Positions 1 to 6,932 of a stretch of DNA of 14,548 bases are shown one piece after another. The translations under genes were made by a program, and so were the position numbers. Location: assembly GCA_036260415.1 (NCBI GenBank), contig DASZZX010000231.1, positions 1 to 14,548 of the forward strand, written 5' to 3'. Position 1 is the stretch's first letter. Each line of letters begins with the position of its first letter. The DNA is from DASZZX01 sp036260415 (GTDB taxonomy: Bacteria; Actinomycetota; Nitriliruptoria; Nitriliruptorales; JAHWKO01). The notes beneath the pieces were generated by a model. It saw only the letters and a program-made list of their open reading frames with translations, ran no database searches and was not told the origin of the DNA.

Positions 1-46
1 GATCGTGCGCGGTGCTGGTCACCGGTGACCGTGGGGACGCACGATC
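1..46. repeat. Concentric dyad symmetry (nested inverted repeats)
   Basis: A perfect 14-base palindrome, GGTCACCGGTGACC, lies at 17-30. GATCGTGCG at 1-9 is the exact reverse complement of CGCACGATC at 38-46. Both symmetries share one centre, between bases 23 and 24, and the 7-base segments between them do not pair. It lies about 75 bases beyond the stop of the minus-strand gene at 122-430, so it could be a transcript-end structure, although no T-run follows it on either strand. A dimeric-protein operator for a gene outside the window is equally possible. The left edge may be cut by the window. Confidence 0.5.
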
Positions 47-72
47 CGGATGAAGGGAGGGGGGCGGGCCTC

Positions 73-95
73 GACCGGTCACGCCCCGACCGGTC
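73..95. repeat. Two copies of palindromic octamer GACCGGTC
   Basis: GACCGGTC occurs at 73-80 and 88-95, 15 bases centre to centre. Its core ACCGGT also forms the middle of the palindrome at 17-30. They lie in the non-coding stretch downstream of the minus-strand gene at 122-430. The arrangement could be paired protein-binding sites, but short GC-rich palindromes are frequent by chance at this base composition. Confidence 0.3.
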
Positions 96-121
96 CCGAG
101 CCCGGACCGTCGAGATCCGCG

Positions 122-430
122 CTACGTGTGCTCCCCATGGAGGTGCTGCAGGAGCTGCTCGTGCCCTTCGATGCTCACCGGGTGGCCGTGCAGCTCCGTG
201 TGCAGTGCCTGCAGCCGGTCGACGGTCTCCTCCACCATGCGCAGGTACGGCTGATCGTGCACGTCGGCGAGGTGGTAGACGAGCCGGGCGAAGCGGGGCT
301 CCCAGTTCTGGGGGCGGAACGGGCGGGCGGGGCGCCCTCCCCAGGCGGGATGGATCGGCGGCGGCAGGCCACCGGGCGGTGCAGCGGGGACGCGGTGAGC
401 CGGTCCTCCGCCGGGCGGTCGGTCAGCCAT
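122..430 (-). CDS. Small histidine-rich protein of unknown function
   Basis: The frame encodes 102 residues from an ATG at 430, with AGGGGG as a plausible ribosome site about 6 bases upstream. The first 35 residues are rich in Pro, Gly and Arg and look disordered, so the true start could lie further in. From about residue 38 the sequence looks like a folded, helical protein (NWEPRFARLVYHLADVHDQP), and seven histidines fall in roughly the last 26 residues, which suggests metal binding or a pH-sensitive surface. I do not recognise a family. It lies 98 bases downstream of mnhG on the same strand, so it could be the last gene of the antiporter transcript or have its own promoter; TAGCCT, a -10-like hexamer, is at 505-500, with no good -35. 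The opposite strand is also open here, so strand choice is not certain. Confidence 0.45.
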   Translation of the reverse strand: MADRPPGGGPAHRVPAAPPGGLPPPIHPAWGGRPARPFRPQNWEPRFARLVYHLADVHDQPYLRMVEETVDRLQALHTELHGHPVSIEGHEQLLQHLHGEHT

Positions 431-528
431 GGGGTCCCCCTGCCTGCGAGCCGGCGCCTCGCGCGATCACGGCACACGTCGACGCAGCGCCGCGCCGCCA
501 GGCTACCGTCGACCGATCGCAGGGCCGC

Positions 529-885
529 TCACGTGCCCGGTCCCGCCGCGTCGCGCGTCGACCTCTCTCTGGGCGACCAGCTGCCCAGCTCGTCGACGAC
601 CGCCCCGTGCGGCACCCCGGTGCGGTAGGCGGCCCGCGCGATCACGTGAGCGGCCACCGGGGCGGTCAGCATCTGGAACGCCACCGCGAGCCCGGCCCTG
701 ACCCACACACCCAGCTCCGGGACCACCAGCGACGTGCCCAGCAGCACCGTCGCGGTTCCGAGACTGGAGGCCTTCGTGGCGGCGTGCAGCCGGGAGAAGA
801 GGTCCGGAAGGCGCAGCACGCCGACGGCGGCCAGGAGCACCAGCAGCGCCCCGACGGTGGCCACCACGACCCCCAGCGCGTTCAC
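529..885 (-). CDS. mnhG: Mrp/Mnh cation/H+ antiporter subunit G
   Basis: This 118-residue protein is the last subunit of the Mrp (Mnh) antiporter, a multi-subunit membrane complex exchanging Na+ or K+ for protons. The GTG start at 885 shares four bases (GTGA) with the end of mnhF. Three hydrophobic segments are visible, at about residues 3-20, 36-55 and 58-78. The family signature VGVLRLPDLFSRLHAATKAS is near residues 16-35, and a shorter form of the conserved TAPVAAHVIARAAYRTG follows at about 73-89. The tail after about residue 90 is polar and ends in an Arg/Gly-rich stretch. Longer forms of this frame run back into mnhF and are rejected. MnhG is needed for assembly of the complex; its exact role is not known. 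Confidence 0.93.
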   Translation of the reverse strand: MNALGVVVATVGALLVLLAAVGVLRLPDLFSRLHAATKASSLGTATVLLGTSLVVPELGVWVRAGLAVAFQMLTAPVAAHVIARAAYRTGVPHGAVVDELGSWSPRERSTRDAAGPGT

Positions 886-1142
886 TCGCCTTCCTTCCGC
901 TGCAGCAGCCGACCGAGCGCCACCGTGGCGATGAACTGCAGCAGCGCCGCGACGACGACCGCGTCGAGGAAGTGGGTGGCATCCAGCCGGGCCGAGAGCA
1001 GGGCGATGCCACCCGCCACCGTGACGAGGCACACCTCGGTGCCGACCGCTCGGTCGGCGAGACTGGGACCCACAGCGACACGCAGCAGGGCCAGGAGGAA
1101 GGCTGCGGCCAGGATGGCCAGCGGCACGTCAAGCGCGGTCAC
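882..1142 (-). CDS. mnhF: Mrp/Mnh cation/H+ antiporter subunit F
   Basis: This 86-residue protein has three predicted membrane helices. It contains the family hallmark RVAVGPSLADRAVGTEV at about residues 21-37, where most members read R...GPt..DRvva.d, and a conserved LDAVVVAALLQFIATVALGR at about 59-78. The GTG start at 1142 overlaps the mnhE stop by four bases, and its own stop overlaps the mnhG start. Length is normal for MnhF (about 85-95 residues). Order between mnhE and mnhG matches the standard mrp operon. Confidence 0.93.
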   Translation of the reverse strand: MTALDVPLAILAAAFLLALLRVAVGPSLADRAVGTEVCLVTVAGGIALLSARLDATHFLDAVVVAALLQFIATVALGRLLQRKEGE

Positions 1143-1480
1143 TGCAGCACCCCGAGCAACCGATCCTCGAGCGCGCGCAGGTGGCCCCGCAGGTCGTCGG
1201 CGGAGCTGACGTGCATGCCGTGCACGTACAGCGCCGAGAGGTCGTCGGCGACGTCCACCGTGAGCGTGCCGGGTGTGAACGAGATCATGTTGGCCATCAC
1301 CACGACCCCCAGGTCCGACCGGATGCGTAGCGGGAAGCGCACGATCGCCGGCTGGATGCGGTGCTCTGGCGTCATCACCTCCCTGGCCACCTGCAGGTTG
1401 CCGGCGACAAGGTTGCGCACGTAGTAGGCGACCAGGACGATCACGCGTCCGGTGCGCCGCAGAGCCGAGGCGGCACTCAC
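1139..1480 (-). CDS. mnhE: Mrp/Mnh cation/H+ antiporter subunit E, short form
   Basis: The 113-residue product carries the conserved MnhE core: a membrane segment at about residues 11-27, then NLQVAREVMTPEHRIQPAIV, the FPLRIRSDLGVVVMANMISF helix, TPGTLTVDV at about 69-77, and the YVHGMHV strand. Most MnhE proteins I know have about 150-170 residues with one or two more N-terminal helices, which are absent here. The frame stays open upstream, but any longer version would overlap mnhD extensively. The GTG at 1480 that overlaps the mnhD stop by four bases (GTGA) is therefore the sensible start. MnhE is an auxiliary membrane subunit, and the shortening may be normal for this lineage. Confidence 0.88.
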   Translation of the reverse strand: MSAASALRRTGRVIVLVAYYVRNLVAGNLQVAREVMTPEHRIQPAIVRFPLRIRSDLGVVVMANMISFTPGTLTVDVADDLSALYVHGMHVSSADDLRGHLRALEDRLLGVLQ

Positions 1481-2931
1481 TCCAGCACCGCCGCCGCGTA
1501 GCGGTCGGGTGCAACCAGCCAGGCGGCCGAGCGCTGCGCGTGCTCGGCCAGCCCGGCCGGGAACATGCCGACCGCCAACGCCAAGACCGCCAGCGTCGCG
1601 GCAGGCGCCGCCCCGGCGATCCGCATCCGCCGTGGGCCTGGACCGGTGGACGGTTCGGGCGCCTCCTGGCGTGGCGCGGTGAACGTGATCCGCCACGCGC
1701 GCAGCAACGCCGCCAGTGTCGCCAGGCTGCCGACCAGGGCGAGGGCCGCGACCGCGTACTGCGCACCGGCGAAGGCAGCACGGATGAGCAAGAGCTTGCC
1801 GACGAAGCCCGATGTCGGCGGGAGGCCCGCGAACGACAGCACGACCAGGAAGAACGCGAAGGCAAGCACCGGACGGGCCCGCTCCAGCGTCGCGCCGGCG
1901 TCGTGGCCTGTCACGTCCCTTGCCCCACCCAGGGAGAGGAACGCGGCGGTCTTCACGACCATGTCCTGCACGACGAAGAACACGCCGGCTGCCAGGCCGG
2001 CCGGTCCGAACAGGCCCGCCCCGAGGATCATGAACCCGACCTGGGCGATCACCTGGAAGGCCAGGATCTCGTCGGGGGCCCTGCGGCCGAGCGCCGCGAG
2101 CGCGCCGACCACGATCGTGGCGGTGGCGACGGCGAGGAGGGGGGTGCGCAGGCGCGCGTGCAGGGCGAGCGCGAGGATCCGGTACAGGGCCACCACGCCG
2201 ACCGTCGTGAGCAGGCCGCCGAACAGGGCCGCGATGGAGCGGGGCAGGTCGGGGTACGTCACCGCCAGCCATCCCCCCAACGGGAACGCGGCGGCCTTCA
2301 CGCCGAAGGCCACCAGCAGCACCGCCCCCGCGACGGCCGGCAGCCGCCCCGCCCCGCCGGCGAAGTCCGCCAGGTTGACGGTCCCCGCCGCCGCGTAGGT
2401 CCACGCCACACCGGTGACCAGCAGCAGCGAGCCGGCCAGGTTGGTGGCGATGTAGACGGCTCCTGCGCGCACCTGTCGCCGCGTCGCCGCCAGGGTCGCC
2501 AGCACGTAGCTGGCGGTCAGGGCCACCTCGAAGAAGACGAAGAGGTTGAACAGGTCGGCGGTCAGGAAGCTGCCGCAGACACCGGCGATGAACACCAGCA
2601 CCAGGGGGTGGAAGAACGGGTGACCGTCCTCGGCGGTGCCCACGGCGGCGCCCAGCACGGCGAGCGCCACGACGCCGGTGGTGGTCACGAGCAGAGCGGC
2701 CAACGGGTCGGCCGCGAACACGATCGCGAACCGGTTGGGCCAGCCGCCGAGAGCCGTCACCGGGATCCGTCCCGTCGTCGTGGCTGTCAGCAGCGCGGCA
2801 CCTGCGGCCACGACCACCGCGACCGATGCCACGGCCAGGCCTCGCTGCAGGAGCTGCGACCGCCGGCCGAGTGCGGCGAGCGCCGCCGCCGTGAGCGGGA
2901 CGAGGACGGGGGCCAGCAGCCAGCCGGTCAC
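1477..2931 (-). CDS. mnhD: Mrp/Mnh cation/H+ antiporter subunit D (NuoN/NuoM-like)
   Basis: This 484-residue, very hydrophobic protein belongs to the proton-conducting family shared with complex I subunits NuoL/M/N. The membrane carboxylate is E135 in LFVFFEVALTASYVL. The TM7 lysine is K212 in VKAAAFPLGGW. The segment that normally reads LLTKVGVYA reads LLTTVGVVALYR here, with T243 where the TM8 lysine is expected (compare E137, K219 and K250 of Bacillus MrpD, as I recall them). The GTG start at 2931 is preceded by GGGAGGA with good spacing. It is the first gene after the only real gap in the operon, a 70-base interval with two hairpins. Its stop overlaps mnhE by four bases. The length is typical (about 490). 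Confidence 0.94.
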   Translation of the reverse strand: MTGWLLAPVLVPLTAAALAALGRRSQLLQRGLAVASVAVVVAAGAALLTATTTGRIPVTALGGWPNRFAIVFAADPLAALLVTTTGVVALAVLGAAVGTAEDGHPFFHPLVLVFIAGVCGSFLTADLFNLFVFFEVALTASYVLATLAATRRQVRAGAVYIATNLAGSLLLVTGVAWTYAAAGTVNLADFAGGAGRLPAVAGAVLLVAFGVKAAAFPLGGWLAVTYPDLPRSIAALFGGLLTTVGVVALYRILALALHARLRTPLLAVATATIVVGALAALGRRAPDEILAFQVIAQVGFMILGAGLFGPAGLAAGVFFVVQDMVVKTAAFLSLGGARDVTGHDAGATLERARPVLAFAFFLVVLSFAGLPPTSGFVGKLLLIRAAFAGAQYAVAALALVGSLATLAALLRAWRITFTAPRQEAPEPSTGPGPRRMRIAGAAPAATLAVLALAVGMFPAGLAEHAQRSAAWLVAPDRYAAAVLE

Positions 2932-2947
2932 GGGCTTCCTCCCGTCG

Positions 2948-2970
2948 CTGTCTTGGGTGGGCCAAGACAG
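2948..2970 (-). other. Strong hairpin in the mnhC-mnhD gap
   Basis: CTGTCTTGG at 2948-2956 and CCAAGACAG at 2962-2970 form a perfect 9-base-pair stem with a 5-base loop. It sits in the only gap of the mnh operon, 16 bases before the mnhD start. No T-run follows it on the minus strand, so it does not look like an intrinsic terminator. An mRNA processing or stability element, an attenuator, or a copy of a dispersed palindromic repeat are the main options. Confidence 0.65.
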
Positions 2971-2983
2971 CTCCTCTCGCGTC

Positions 2984-2996
2984 GCTCCTGCGGAGC
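2984..2996 (-). other. Second small hairpin in the mnhC-mnhD gap
   Basis: GCTCC at 2984-2988 pairs with GGAGC at 2992-2996 around a 3-base loop. It begins a few bases after the mnhC stop and precedes the larger hairpin at 2948-2970 in transcript order. Together they fill most of the 70-base interval, a layout seen in small dispersed repeats and in intra-operon processing sites. Confidence 0.45.
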
Positions 2997-3001
2997 TTCT
3001 C

Positions 3002-3316
3002 TCACGGGGCGTCCTCTACGTCGTCCGCCGCGTGCGTACGTGCCCGCAGCAGCGCCAGCGCCAGCAGTAGCAGGGTGGTCGCCAGACCGATCACGATGGC
3101 CGTGAGGGCGAAGGCGTGACCGACCGGATCCGCCGGCGGCCGCTCGAACTCGAGGACCGGCACGCCACGTCGTGCGCGCCCGCCCGACACAACTAGGAGC
3201 AGGTTGACGGCGTGCTGGACCAGGGCGAAGCCGATCGCGATCCGGACCAGCCCGCGCTGCAGCACCAGGTACGCCCCGGCTCCGGTCAGCGCTGCGACCG
3301 CGATCGCGGTGCCCAC
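3002..3316 (-). CDS. mnhC: Mrp/Mnh cation/H+ antiporter subunit C (NuoK-like)
   Basis: The product has 104 residues, close to the usual 110-115, and three membrane helices. NuoK/MnhC family features are LVRIAIGFALVQHAVNLLLV at about residues 23-42 and ADPVGHAFALTAIVIGLATT at about 62-81 (family: DPlpqALvLTAIVIg). The GTG start at 3316 follows the mnhB stop after one base and has GGGAGG about 6 bases upstream. An extension of the same frame into mnhB lacks family sequence and is rejected. MnhC packs with MnhD and MnhA as the complex I-like part of the antiporter. Confidence 0.93.
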   Translation of the reverse strand: MGTAIAVAALTGAGAYLVLQRGLVRIAIGFALVQHAVNLLLVVSGGRARRGVPVLEFERPPADPVGHAFALTAIVIGLATTLLLLALALLRARTHAADDVEDAP

Positions 3317-3317
3317 C

Positions 3318-3731
3318 TCACTCCCTCCCCAGCTCCTGCAGGACCGCCACGACCACGGCCACGACCGTGAGGAAGACCCCGACCTCGAACAGCAGTGCCG
3401 ACGACAGTTCCACCTCGCCGATCGCCGGCACACCCAGGTGCCAGGCCCCGACCTCCAGGAACGCGTCACCCCACCACCAGCCGGCCGCCCCCGTCCCGAT
3501 GGCCAGCAGCAGCCCCACGCCGATGAGGTTGGCAGCACCCGTCCGCAGCAGCCGCTCGACCGATCCGGGTCCCAGCGCGAAGGTCCTGAAGACGATCGCC
3601 AGCCCGGTCACCAGCGCCGCGCTGAAGCCGCCGCCCGGCGCGTAATGGCCGCGCAGGAGCAGGTACAGGCTGAGGGCCACCATCACCGGCGTGAGGAGGT
3701 GGGCGGCGATGCGCATGATGATGGTGGTCAC
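3318..3731 (-). CDS. mnhB: Mrp/Mnh cation/H+ antiporter subunit B
   Basis: This 137-residue protein has four membrane segments. The family signature RGHYAPGGGFSAALVTGLAI lies at about residues 27-46, and GVGLLLAIGTGAAGWWWGDAF at about 71-91. The C-terminal segment EVELSSALLFEVGVFLTVVA matches the conserved end of MnhB and MbhF-type proteins. The GTG start at 3731 overlaps the mnhA stop by four bases. Length and order are normal. Confidence 0.94.
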   Translation of the reverse strand: MTTIIMRIAAHLLTPVMVALSLYLLLRGHYAPGGGFSAALVTGLAIVFRTFALGPGSVERLLRTGAANLIGVGLLLAIGTGAAGWWWGDAFLEVGAWHLGVPAIGEVELSSALLFEVGVFLTVVAVVVAVLQELGRE

Positions 3732-6022
3732 CGGTCGCGCTCCCGGCCGTACGCCCCCACCAGGGCCACCACCCCGACCGCTGCGGTCGCGAGGACGGTG
3801 ATCTCACCCAGGGTGTCCAGCGCCCGGAAGTCGGTGAGAACCGCGTTGACCGCGTTGCCGCCCGCCTCCCCGGCGGTGGCGGCGTGCAGGTAGTGCCCCG
3901 CCACAGGGGAGAGCTCCCTGCCGCCGCCGAGCACGAACGTCGTGGCCCCCGCGACGAGTCCGATGAGGCCGCCGACGGCCGCTGCCGCGATCCGGCGAGG
4001 GCGGGCCACCTCGGGATGTTCGCGCGGCATGCGGCGGAACACGAACACGATCAGCGCGACGAGCAGCGCATCGACCAGCAGCTGGGCGAGCACGAGGTCG
4101 GGGGCGCCGTGCAGAACGTAGAGCGCCGCCACGAGGAACCCTGCGGTCCCGAGCACCGCCACGGCCGCCAGCCGGTCACGCGCCCCTGCCACACCGACAC
4201 ACGCCACCGTGAGCAGCAGCGCGAGGACCGTCTCCTGCCCGGACACGTCCGTCGCCGGGACCGACTGCACCGGAGTCTCGTGGACCCAGGCACCCGCCAC
4301 GGCGACGGCCGCGACCACCAGCACGACCGCGAGGTGCACCGCCGGCGCGGGTGACATCAGAGGTCGCGCGAGCACGTCACCGAGCTGCCGCAGCCAGCGC
4401 CGCACGGCCTCCACCGCGTCACGGCCGTCGGGCAGGACACCAGCCCAACGGCGCGACAGGTCGCTCAGCGCGAACACGACCACCCCGGCGCCGGTCGCTG
4501 CCAGCGACGCCCAGAACGCCCCGGTGGCTCCGTGCCAGAGACCGAGATCGAGGTGGCCGTCGTGGCCGGTGGCGTCACCACTCGCCGCAGCCAACGACGC
4601 GCTCAGCCGGCTCACCACCACGCCCAGGGCCAGCCCGGCCACGGCCGGGACGCCGGTCGCGACCAGCATCCACCCGGGTGCTTCACGGCGGCTGACGGGT
4701 CCGCCGCCGAACGCCACCGCAGCGACCCTCAGGCTGTAAGCGACCGTCAGCGCCACCGCCGCGGCGGCCGCGGCCGTCAGCAGCAGGCCGATGGTCAGCG
4801 GGCCGTGACCGTGCAGCAGGGCGCTGAACGCCTCCTCCTTGCTGGCGTAGCCCAGCAGTGGCGGCAGCCCCGCTGTCGACGCCACGGCGAGCACCAGTGC
4901 GGTGGCCATCGCCGGCATGGAGCGGGACAGGCCCGACAGCCGACGGAGGTCCCTGGTCCCGTGCCGGCGCTCGATCGCGCCCGTCGCCAGGAACAGGCTG
5001 CTCTTGTAGGCGGCGTGCGCGATCGCGTGCAACAGGGCGGCCGCGACGGCCTCGAAGGTCCCGACGCCCAGCAGGGCCACCATCAGACCGAGCTGGCTGA
5101 CGGTGGAGTAGGCGAGGAGCGCCTTGAGGTCGTCACGGGTCAGTGCCACGGCCGCGGCGAACACCGCGGTCGACAGGCCGACAGCGACCACCAAGGCCCG
5201 CCAGCCGGGGTGCGGTTCGAACAGCGGGGCGAGTCGCGCGAGCAGGTAGATGCCGGCCTTGACCATCGCCGCCGCGTGCAGGTAGGCACTGACCGGGGTC
5301 GGGGCGACCATCGCGTCGGGCAGCCACACGTGGAAGGGCAGCTGGGCCGACTTGGTCGCCGCTGCCAGGACCACCAGTGGGAGGATGACGCCCAGGGCGC
5401 CACCCAGACGTGCGGGGTCGCGGGCCCAGGTGCCGACGTCCATGGTGCCCGAGGTGGTGCCCGCCAGCAGCACGGCGGCGAGCAGGCACAGCCCGCCCAC
5501 GACGGTGATCAGAAGTGCACGGTCGGCGGCGCGGCGATGACCGGTGTCACCGCGGTGGTCGATCAGCGCGAAGGAGCTCACCGTGGTCAGCTCCCAGAAG
5601 ACGTACAGCAGCACCCCGTCGGCGGCGAGCACCAGCCCGACCATGCCCGCTGCGAACAGCATCATGGCCGCGTAGAAGCGCCCCGGACGTTGCAGGCCTG
5701 CGCCCGCGGCGTACGACGGGCAGTACGCCAAGACGAGTGCGCCGACCGCCAGCACCAGCAGCGTGAACACCAGCGCCAGGCCGTCGAGCCGGAACGCGAA
5801 GCGGACGCCTATGGACGACAGCCAAGGGGCGGCGAAGTCGAGGCTGCGGCCTGCCAGGACCGTCGGGGTCTGGAGGGCGACCGCGATCAGACCGGCGGAG
5901 ACTGCGGCGGACAGGACGTAGCCGGAGGCGTACCCGAGACGGCGGGCCAACGGCACTGACAGCACGGACGCGACCAGCAGACCGACCACGAGGCCCGGCA
6001 GGAGGGACCCGCCGCCGGTCAC
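3728..6022 (-). CDS. mnhA: Mrp/Mnh cation/H+ antiporter subunit A with fused MbhD/MbhE-like C-terminus
   Basis: This 764-residue protein is the largest antiporter subunit. Residues 1 to about 600 form a NuoL-like domain with E144 in VFWELTTVSSF, K224 in AATKSAQLPFHVWLPDA, H231, H249 in SAYLHAAAMVKAG and K255. The C-terminus carries an MbhD-like (DUF4040) segment, HGAPDLVLAQLLVDALLVAL, at about residues 634-653, and an MbhE-like segment, TDFRALDTLGEITVLATAAV, with acidic residue E740. This is the fused arrangement of group 1 mrp operons (Bacillus MrpA has about 800 residues). It is the first gene of the operon. The GTG at 6022 is the most upstream start in the frame, but its ribosome site is weak, so a start slightly inside cannot be excluded. 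Confidence 0.95.
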   Translation of the reverse strand: MTGGGSLLPGLVVGLLVASVLSVPLARRLGYASGYVLSAAVSAGLIAVALQTPTVLAGRSLDFAAPWLSSIGVRFAFRLDGLALVFTLLVLAVGALVLAYCPSYAAGAGLQRPGRFYAAMMLFAAGMVGLVLAADGVLLYVFWELTTVSSFALIDHRGDTGHRRAADRALLITVVGGLCLLAAVLLAGTTSGTMDVGTWARDPARLGGALGVILPLVVLAAATKSAQLPFHVWLPDAMVAPTPVSAYLHAAAMVKAGIYLLARLAPLFEPHPGWRALVVAVGLSTAVFAAAVALTRDDLKALLAYSTVSQLGLMVALLGVGTFEAVAAALLHAIAHAAYKSSLFLATGAIERRHGTRDLRRLSGLSRSMPAMATALVLAVASTAGLPPLLGYASKEEAFSALLHGHGPLTIGLLLTAAAAAAVALTVAYSLRVAAVAFGGGPVSRREAPGWMLVATGVPAVAGLALGVVVSRLSASLAAASGDATGHDGHLDLGLWHGATGAFWASLAATGAGVVVFALSDLSRRWAGVLPDGRDAVEAVRRWLRQLGDVLARPLMSPAPAVHLAVVLVVAAVAVAGAWVHETPVQSVPATDVSGQETVLALLLTVACVGVAGARDRLAAVAVLGTAGFLVAALYVLHGAPDLVLAQLLVDALLVALIVFVFRRMPREHPEVARPRRIAAAAVGGLIGLVAGATTFVLGGGRELSPVAGHYLHAATAGEAGGNAVNAVLTDFRALDTLGEITVLATAAVGVVALVGAYGRERDR

Positions 6023-6223
6023 CGGGCGGTGCCACGTGACCGGGCGGGTCCGGTGGGTCCCCGCCGTGGAGCGTCGGTGTCGACCGCGGCGGTCACCGTC
6101 CGACCGCGTCGGGCTCGGCCGCGTCGGTTCTGTCGGCCGCGAGCTGGTCGAGGATCCGCCGCGGGCTCACGCGCCCCATCGTGACAGGGCCACCGGCGGT
6201 GGTCCGCGGAGCGCCCCCGGTCA

Positions 6224-6241
6224 CACGACCAGGCGGTCGTG
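6224..6241. promoter_or_regulatory. Perfect 7-bp dyad between mnhA and the methyltransferase gene
   Basis: CACGACCAGGCGGTCGTG has two perfect 7-base arms and a 4-base spacer. It lies in the divergent intergenic region, just upstream of a possible -10 hexamer, TATCGT at 6263-6268, which would serve the plus-strand gene starting at 6294. The dyad would touch the weak -35 position (around 6240-6245), where repressors often bind. No regulator gene is adjacent. The site is a candidate operator, not a proven one. Confidence 0.4.
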
Positions 6242-6293
6242 GCTCGGAACGTGTGGCCGACCTATCGTTGCGCTGGCTGGCACGGGAGACATC

Positions 6294-6932
6294 GTGAGCG
6301 TCTCGCATCCCGTCTTCGCGCGCCTGTACCAGCGCGTCGCCCCCGCCATGGAGAGCGGTGGGCTGGCGGAGCTGCGCGAGGAGCTCCTGGCCGGTCTGTG
6401 GGGGCGCGTGATCGAAGTGGGTGCCGGCGGTGGCGCGAACTTCCCGCACTACCCGGAACGGGTTGAGCACGTCGTCGCCGTCGAGCCCGAGCCCTACCTG
6501 CGCGCCGCGGCGGTCCGCGCCACAGGTCGGGCGGCCGTTCCCGTCGAGATCGTGGAGGGACTGGCGGACGCGCTCCCCGCCCCGGACGCGAGCTTCGATG
6601 CCGCCGTCGTGTCGCTCGTCCTGTGCTCGGTGCCGGACCAGGAGCGCGCGCTCGCCGAGCTGTGGCGGGTGCTGCGACCCGGTGGCGAGCTACGTTTCCT
6701 CGAGCACGTGCGGTCCACGCGGCCGGTTCTGGCCGGGGTGCAGCGCGCGGTGGACCTGGTGTGGCCATGGCTGGGCGGCGGCTGCCACACCGCCCGTGCC
6801 ACGCTCGGGGAGATCCGGTGGGCCGGCTTCGAGGTCAGCCGCGTGCGGGCGTTCCGCTTCCCGGAGGGCGGTCTCAGTCTGCCCACGTCACCTCACGTCC
6901 TCGGCACGGCGCGGCGGCCGGACGGGGCCTGA
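6294..6932 (+). CDS. Class I SAM-dependent methyltransferase (Methyltransf_11 type)
   Basis: The product has 212 residues from a GTG at 6294 with GGGAGA about 5 bases upstream. The frame is open further upstream, but that part is low-complexity and has no ribosome site. The SAM-binding motif I is VIEVGAGGGANFPHYP at residues 39-54, followed by the acidic VAVEPEP end of strand 2 (61-67). LADALPAPDASFDAAVVSLV at about 90-109 covers motifs II-III, and LWRVLRPGGELRFLEHVR at 123-140 is the conserved post-motif. The C-terminal part (GGGCHTARATLGEIRWAGFE) is typical of a group of actinobacterial and METTL7-like enzymes. The acceptor substrate cannot be told: lipids, quinones and small thiols are methylated within the superfamily. 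It is transcribed away from mnhA and towards the DUF2461 gene. Confidence 0.88.
   Translation: MSVSHPVFARLYQRVAPAMESGGLAELREELLAGLWGRVIEVGAGGGANFPHYPERVEHVVAVEPEPYLRAAAVRATGRAAVPVEIVEGLADALPAPDASFDAAVVSLVLCSVPDQERALAELWRVLRPGGELRFLEHVRSTRPVLAGVQRAVDLVWPWLGGGCHTARATLGEIRWAGFEVSRVRAFRFPEGGLSLPTSPHVLGTARRPDGA

Noticed and set aside
1139..2965. A 608-residue minus-strand protein ending in MnhE
   Set aside because: Everything upstream of the GTG at 1480 is the out-of-frame reading of mnhD and is Arg/Gly-rich; only the last 113 residues match a family.
2948..2970. Intrinsic terminator within the mnh operon
   Set aside because: The stem is strong, but no T-run follows on either strand, and mnhD has a good ribosome site just downstream.
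1540..3105. Long plus-strand open frame (521 codons) opposite mnhD and mnhC
   Set aside because: Its translation is low-complexity Arg/Gly/Gln/Glu-rich sequence, and it is the antisense of well-recognised antiporter genes. Such frames are common at very high GC.
4532..5959. Plus-strand open frame of 475 codons opposite mnhA
   Set aside because: It is antisense to conserved mnhA codons and its product is Gly/Gln/Arg/His-rich with no domain.
6093..6179. 28-codon minus-strand ORF between mnhA and the methyltransferase gene (MGRVSPRRILDQLAADR...)
   Set aside because: The peptide looks plausible as a helix, but it has no ribosome site and no recognisable role. It remains unproven as a leader peptide.
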